A DNA stretch of 64,000 nucleotides, taken from positions 124,001 through 188,000 of the forward strand of contig NZ_JANGAD010000007.1 in NCBI RefSeq assembly GCF_024461735.1, in the 5' to 3' direction. The position numbers and the translations under genes are program-made. Within the stretch, counting starts at the first letter, position 1. Each line of letters opens with the position of its first letter. The DNA is from Anaerotignum propionicum. Its GTDB lineage: Bacteria > Bacillota > Clostridia > Lachnospirales > Anaerotignaceae. Shown one piece after another: positions 60,501-64,000 of this stretch. The notes beneath the pieces were generated by a model. The model saw nothing but the letters and a program-made list of their open reading frames with translations, ran no database searches and had not been told where the DNA came from.

Positions 60501-61175
60501 ATGTTTATTTTATTAATTTTGGCTATGATACTCACCCTGTATGCACAGGCGAATGTAACTGGAACATACAACAAATACGCCAATGTTCGTAACAAACGAG
60601 GTTATACAGGCGCACAGGTAGCAACCATGATGCTGCAAAATGCAGGGATACATGATGTAAGTGTAGAGAGAGTGGGCGGAAATCTTACAGATCACTATGA
60701 CCCTCGTACAAAAACACTACGTCTCTCCCAGAATGTTTATGATAGTCCATCGGTAGCGGCTTTGGGTGTAGCAGCCCATGAAACAGGCCATGCCATTCAG
60801 CATGATGTTGGATATGGTCCTCTTGCACTAAGGAGTCTTTTTTATCCCATTGCGAATTTAGGATCGAGGTTGGCTATGCCACTAATTTTTATTGGAATGC
60901 TTTTTTCCAGGAACAGTGGTTATTGGATGATTCAGATAGGCATTCTTTTCTTTGCCGCATCGGTAGTGTTTACATTAATCACATTACCTGTGGAATTTGA
61001 TGCATCGGCTAGAGCAACTGATCTTTTGGTTGAGCAGAACTTTTTGGATGAAAGCGAAGTTGAAGGTTCAAAAAAGGTATTGCGGGCAGCTGCATTAACC
61101 TATGTTGCGGCGGCCATTGTGGCAGTCCTTCAGTTATTACGATTGATTGGGATTTTTGGAAGAAGAAGCGACTAA
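60501..61175 (+). CDS. Membrane zinc metallopeptidase (Zn_peptidase_2, YugP-like)
   Basis: This 224-residue protein has an N-terminal helix (FILLILAMILTLYAQ), the zinc motif HETGHAIQHD (about residues 94-103) and two further membrane helices, ending in a basic tail. Family members (YugP) are conserved between fmt and rsmB in Clostridia; substrates are not known. ATG 60501 follows AAAAGGAGG. The TTTAAGGAAA/TTTCCTTAAA inverted repeat in the 90-nt gap before it may form a weak hairpin. Confidence 0.9.
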   Translation: MFILLILAMILTLYAQANVTGTYNKYANVRNKRGYTGAQVATMMLQNAGIHDVSVERVGGNLTDHYDPRTKTLRLSQNVYDSPSVAALGVAAHETGHAIQHDVGYGPLALRSLFYPIANLGSRLAMPLIFIGMLFSRNSGYWMIQIGILFFAASVVFTLITLPVEFDASARATDLLVEQNFLDESEVEGSKKVLRAAALTYVAAAIVAVLQLLRLIGIFGRRSD

Positions 61176-61185
61176 ATATCATAAG

Positions 61186-61219
61186 AAGGCTGATTTTTCA
61201 TTTTGAAAATCGGCCTTTT
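61186..61219 (+). terminator. Intrinsic terminator after the zinc peptidase gene
   Basis: AAGGCTGATTTT (61186-61197) pairs with AAAATCGGCCTT (61206-61217) with one T-G pair, and TTTT closes it. rsmB is 230 nt further on, so it must have its own promoter. Confidence 0.85.
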
Positions 61220-61447
61220 GCCATTTCTTGTGAAAGAATGAAATACTCGGAGAAATGGCGAAAAATGTTGCTCTATGGCAGCGAATACTTTATAATAATA
61301 ATTTAGTGGATTAGATTTAACGGATTATTTATGTTGTGTGGGGGATAAACTTTATTGGACATAAGATAATAACGGTTATATGAATTAGTGATTAGTAAGG
61401 CAGATGAAATCTGCTTGAATCACATTCCTGATGAAGGGGAAAATAGA

Positions 61448-62794
61448 ATGATACAGATAAACCCAAGAGAGATTGCTGCCGAAGCCATAATGGAGATTAT
61501 GGAAGAGGGCGCATATAACAATATGGCTTTAAGAAGGCTTTTGCGACAGAATGGGGCAATGCCTGCTAAGGATAGAGCCATGGTAACAGAAATTGTAAAT
61601 GGTACATTACGAAATTTATACTATATTGACCATGTCATTAATCAATTTTCTAAGACAAAAACAGAAAAAATGAAGCCATGGATTTTGGCGGTGATGCGTA
61701 CTGCTGTCTATCAGATGTACTTTATGAAGGTACCTGATTCTGCTGCCTGTAATGAAGGCGTAAAGTTGGTTTCTGAAAGAGGGCTGGAACCGTTAAAGGG
61801 TTTTGTAAATGGTGTTTTACGCACCGTGGGACGGGAAAAAGAAAATATTGTTTTGCCCCAGAAGGGTACGCCAGATTTTTTGCATATCCAATATTCTCAC
61901 CCCCTTTGGTTGATTAAAATGTGGATTGCCTATTTTGGGTATGAAGAGACAGAAAATCTTTGCAAAGCAAATAATTGCTCTCCTGATGTAACCATTCGTG
62001 TGAATACATTAAAAACGAAAAAGGAATCCTTGAGAAAAGAGTTGGAAAAGCTGGGTACAACCGTAACCGATGGTAGACTGGTTTTATCTGCTTTGCATTT
62101 AAAGAAAACAGCAGATATAGGACGACTCAAAGCCTTTACCGATGGTTTGTTTCATGTGCAGGATGAAAGCTCTCAGCTTGCAATTGAAATGATGGCTCCC
62201 AAAAAGGGAGAGCGTATTTTAGATCTTTGTGCTGCACCTGGGGGAAAAAGCTTTACCATTGCAGAAAAGATGGAAAATGCAGGTCGGCTTGTATGCGGAG
62301 ATATCTATGAGCATAAAATAGAATTAATTGCCCAAGGCGCCCAGCGGCTTGGAATTACAATGATCGAAACGATACAGCAGGATGCCACTGAATTTAACGA
62401 AAATTATGCAGATGCCTTCGACCGTGTTTTGGTGGATGCACCTTGCTCAGGCTTAGGACTGATGGGGAAAAAGCCGGATATTCGATTAAAGAAAAATGGG
62501 GAGGAAATTGATCAATTGGTTCCCATTCAGCGTCAAATCCTAGAAAATGGGGCAAAATATGTGAAGCAGGGAGGAACCCTGATTTATAGCACCTGTACCT
62601 TATGTAAAAAAGAAAATGAAAAAAACGTGGAGTGGTTTTTAAATAATCATCCAGAGTTTATCACTGAGGATATTACGGAATTTTTGCCAAAGACCCTATG
62701 GCAGGAAACCGCTGAGAAGGGGTATATTACACTGTTACCCCATAATAGCAATACGGATGGATTCTTTATTGCAAAAATGAAAAGAAAGGGATAA
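61448..62794 (+). CDS. rsmB: 16S rRNA (cytosine-967-C5) methyltransferase RsmB
   Basis: The 448-residue enzyme has a NusB-like N-terminal domain (IAAEAIMEIMEEGAYNN) and a SAM methyltransferase domain with ILDLCAAPGGKSF, VDAPCSGLGLMGKKPD (first catalytic Cys) and STCTLCKKENEKNVEWF (second Cys). It methylates C967 of 16S rRNA. ATG 61448 follows AAGGGGAAAA; the open frame extends to 61388 without a ribosome site. rlmN starts 2 nt after its stop, so the two rRNA methylases are coupled. Confidence 0.94.
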   Translation: MIQINPREIAAEAIMEIMEEGAYNNMALRRLLRQNGAMPAKDRAMVTEIVNGTLRNLYYIDHVINQFSKTKTEKMKPWILAVMRTAVYQMYFMKVPDSAACNEGVKLVSERGLEPLKGFVNGVLRTVGREKENIVLPQKGTPDFLHIQYSHPLWLIKMWIAYFGYEETENLCKANNCSPDVTIRVNTLKTKKESLRKELEKLGTTVTDGRLVLSALHLKKTADIGRLKAFTDGLFHVQDESSQLAIEMMAPKKGERILDLCAAPGGKSFTIAEKMENAGRLVCGDIYEHKIELIAQGAQRLGITMIETIQQDATEFNENYADAFDRVLVDAPCSGLGLMGKKPDIRLKKNGEEIDQLVPIQRQILENGAKYVKQGGTLIYSTCTLCKKENEKNVEWFLNNHPEFITEDITEFLPKTLWQETAEKGYITLLPHNSNTDGFFIAKMKRKG

Positions 62795-62796
62795 AC

Positions 62797-63846
62797 ATGG
62801 CAAAAAATGATTTAAAATCTATGAGTTTAGAAGAATTGCAGCTTTTTTTGGCTGACATGAAGGAACCCAAGTTTCGTGGGAAACAGGTTTTCGAGTGGAT
62901 ACACAAAAAACAAGTTTCTTCCTTTGATGAGATGACAAATCTTTCTAAGAGTTTGAGAGAAAAGCTACAGCAAAATGCCGTTCTTGGCGGTGTGGAAATG
63001 GTACGTAGATTGATATCTCAGGTTGATGGAACAAGAAAATATCTTTTTGCTTTAGAGAATGATTCGGTCATTGAAAGCGTATTGATGAAATATGAGCATG
63101 GAAATACTGTGTGCATTTCAACCCAGGCGGGATGTCGTATGGGTTGCAAATTTTGTGCCTCTACATTAGATGGTGTAGAGCGAAATTTGACGGCAGGTGA
63201 AATGCTCTCTCAAGTATATGAGATACAAAAGGATTGTGGTGAGCGTATCAGCGGAGTGGTGCTGATGGGCAGCGGCGAACCTTTGGATAACTACGAGAAT
63301 GTGGTAAAATTTATACATTTAATCAACCATCCTGATGGGCAGAATATGGGGCAAAGACACATTACCCTTTCAACCTGCGGGTTGATTGAAAAAATGTATC
63401 AGTTGGAAGAGGAGCATTTGCAGATAACCCTAGCGGTATCTCTTCATGCCCCCAACGATGAAATTAGAAAGAGCATTATGCCTGTGGCAAAGGCTAATTC
63501 AATGGATCGTTTATTGGTTGCTTGCCGTGATTATGCGGAGAAAACCAAACGGCGGATAACTTTTGAATATGCTATGATGCGTGGAGTAAATGACAGTGAT
63601 GATTGTGCCAAAGAGTTAGCGAAAAAGCTTCGGGATACGCTTTGTCATGTAAACTTAATTCCTGTGAATGACGTGAAAGAGCGAGACTATATCAAAAGCT
63701 CTAACGATAGAGTAAAACAATTTGCGACACTGTTACAGGAAAACGGAGTGGAAACCACCATTCGCAGAAAACTGGGCAGTGACATTGATGCGGCATGTGG
63801 TCAGCTAAGACGCAGTCATTTAAAAGACAAAAGAGAATTATCATAG
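62797..63846 (+). CDS. rlmN: 23S rRNA/tRNA adenine-C2 methyltransferase RlmN
   Basis: This 349-residue radical SAM enzyme has the cluster motif CRMGCKFCAS (about residues 113-122), the GSGEPLDNYENV segment, STCGL with the helper residue, and a second catalytic Cys in DIDAACGQLRR at the end. It methylates A2503 of 23S rRNA and A37 of some tRNAs. ATG 62797 follows AAAGGGATAAAC. It precedes the PP2C phosphatase gene as in many Clostridia. Confidence 0.96.
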   Translation: MAKNDLKSMSLEELQLFLADMKEPKFRGKQVFEWIHKKQVSSFDEMTNLSKSLREKLQQNAVLGGVEMVRRLISQVDGTRKYLFALENDSVIESVLMKYEHGNTVCISTQAGCRMGCKFCASTLDGVERNLTAGEMLSQVYEIQKDCGERISGVVLMGSGEPLDNYENVVKFIHLINHPDGQNMGQRHITLSTCGLIEKMYQLEEEHLQITLAVSLHAPNDEIRKSIMPVAKANSMDRLLVACRDYAEKTKRRITFEYAMMRGVNDSDDCAKELAKKLRDTLCHVNLIPVNDVKERDYIKSSNDRVKQFATLLQENGVETTIRRKLGSDIDAACGQLRRSHLKDKRELS

Positions 63847-63921
63847 TTATCAATTTCTAAAAAAGAGGTTATGCTTGAGGATAATTCATTTCGGATTTTG
63901 TACACCGGGGAGGTGGATTGC

Positions 63922-64000
63922 TTGAAAGCAATAGGTATCAGTGATATTGGTAAATGCAGAAAAAATAATGAGGATGCCCTTTATGTTCCGTTGCCTGAGG
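63922..64000 (+). CDS. stp: PP2C-family serine/threonine phosphatase, 3' end cut by window
   Basis: Only 26 codons are visible: the product begins KAIGISDIGKCRKNNEDAL, the standard N-terminal motif of bacterial PP2C phosphatases (DxGxxRxxNED), where Asp binds metal. TTG 63922 is chosen since GGGGAGGTGG lies 5 nt before it. In Clostridia this gene comes after rlmN and before a PASTA kinase gene. The call is firm for so short a piece, but the rest lies beyond the window. Confidence 0.82.
   Translation, partial: MKAIGISDIGKCRKNNEDALYVPLPE

Noticed and set aside
60296..60592. 98-codon plus-strand frame across the end of fmt and the zinc peptidase start
   Set aside because: It overlaps two well-supported genes in another frame and lacks a ribosome site.
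1..64000. tRNA, rRNA, insertion sequences and CRISPR arrays
   Set aside because: I found no cloverleaf with a GGTTCGA arm outside coding genes, no rRNA stretches, no transposase and no spacer arrays.

Overview
The window is low-GC, AT-rich bacterial chromosome with AAGGAGG-type ribosome binding sites, frequent TTG/GTG starts and compact operons. RemA, a SpoIVFA/SpoIVFB locus, RNase Y, RqcH and the def-fmt-peptidase-rsmB-rlmN-PP2C order point to an endospore-lineage Firmicute of class Clostridia, most like the Lachnospirales. I cannot name the genus.

Layout: (1) 1-5841, end of the purine operon (purH transformylase part, purD, purL), closed by a strong terminator. (2) 6307-19439, a catabolic island: a GntR regulator, a TRAP transporter (dctP, dctQ, dctM), a 2-oxoacid/acetoin dehydrogenase complex (E1 alpha, E1 beta, E2, E3), a beta-hydroxyacid dehydrogenase, a PPC/DUF296 protein, a metallo-beta-lactamase-fold hydrolase and an AEC carrier. 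The simplest reading is uptake of an organic acid and its oxidation to acyl-CoA; the substrate is not readable from sequence. (3) 20141-20493, two tiny hydrophilic proteins. (4) 20723-35118, a complete-looking, single-strand siphovirus virion cassette (terminases, portal, scaffold, capsid, connectors, tail, baseplate, holin, endolysin) with no integrase, repressor or replication gene. (5) 35267-45328, accessory and housekeeping genes: VOC protein, an unrecognised protein with a His/Cys-rich tail, ABC exporter, solitary addB, an FMN_bind-like protein, DUF523, rsgA. (6) 45613-50508, spoIVFA (split by a +1 frameshift), spoIVFB (zinc motif lost), rng, rny. (7) 50559-53896, MATE exporter and rqcH on the minus strand. 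(8) 54203-64000, conserved core genes yicC, remA, gmk, rpoZ, priA, def, fmt, zinc peptidase, rsmB, rlmN and the start of a PP2C phosphatase.

Most notable points: the lysogeny-free virion cassette (defective prophage or gene-transfer-agent-like); the spoIVF locus, where SpoIVFA needs a frameshift at a site resembling the prfB +1 site while SpoIVFB has lost both HExxH histidines; the His/Cys-tailed protein; several structured, terminator-linked leader regions around the dehydrogenase genes; and probable non-ATG/GTG/TTG starts for Dit and RNase Y. All functional calls come from reading motifs by eye; no database search was run.
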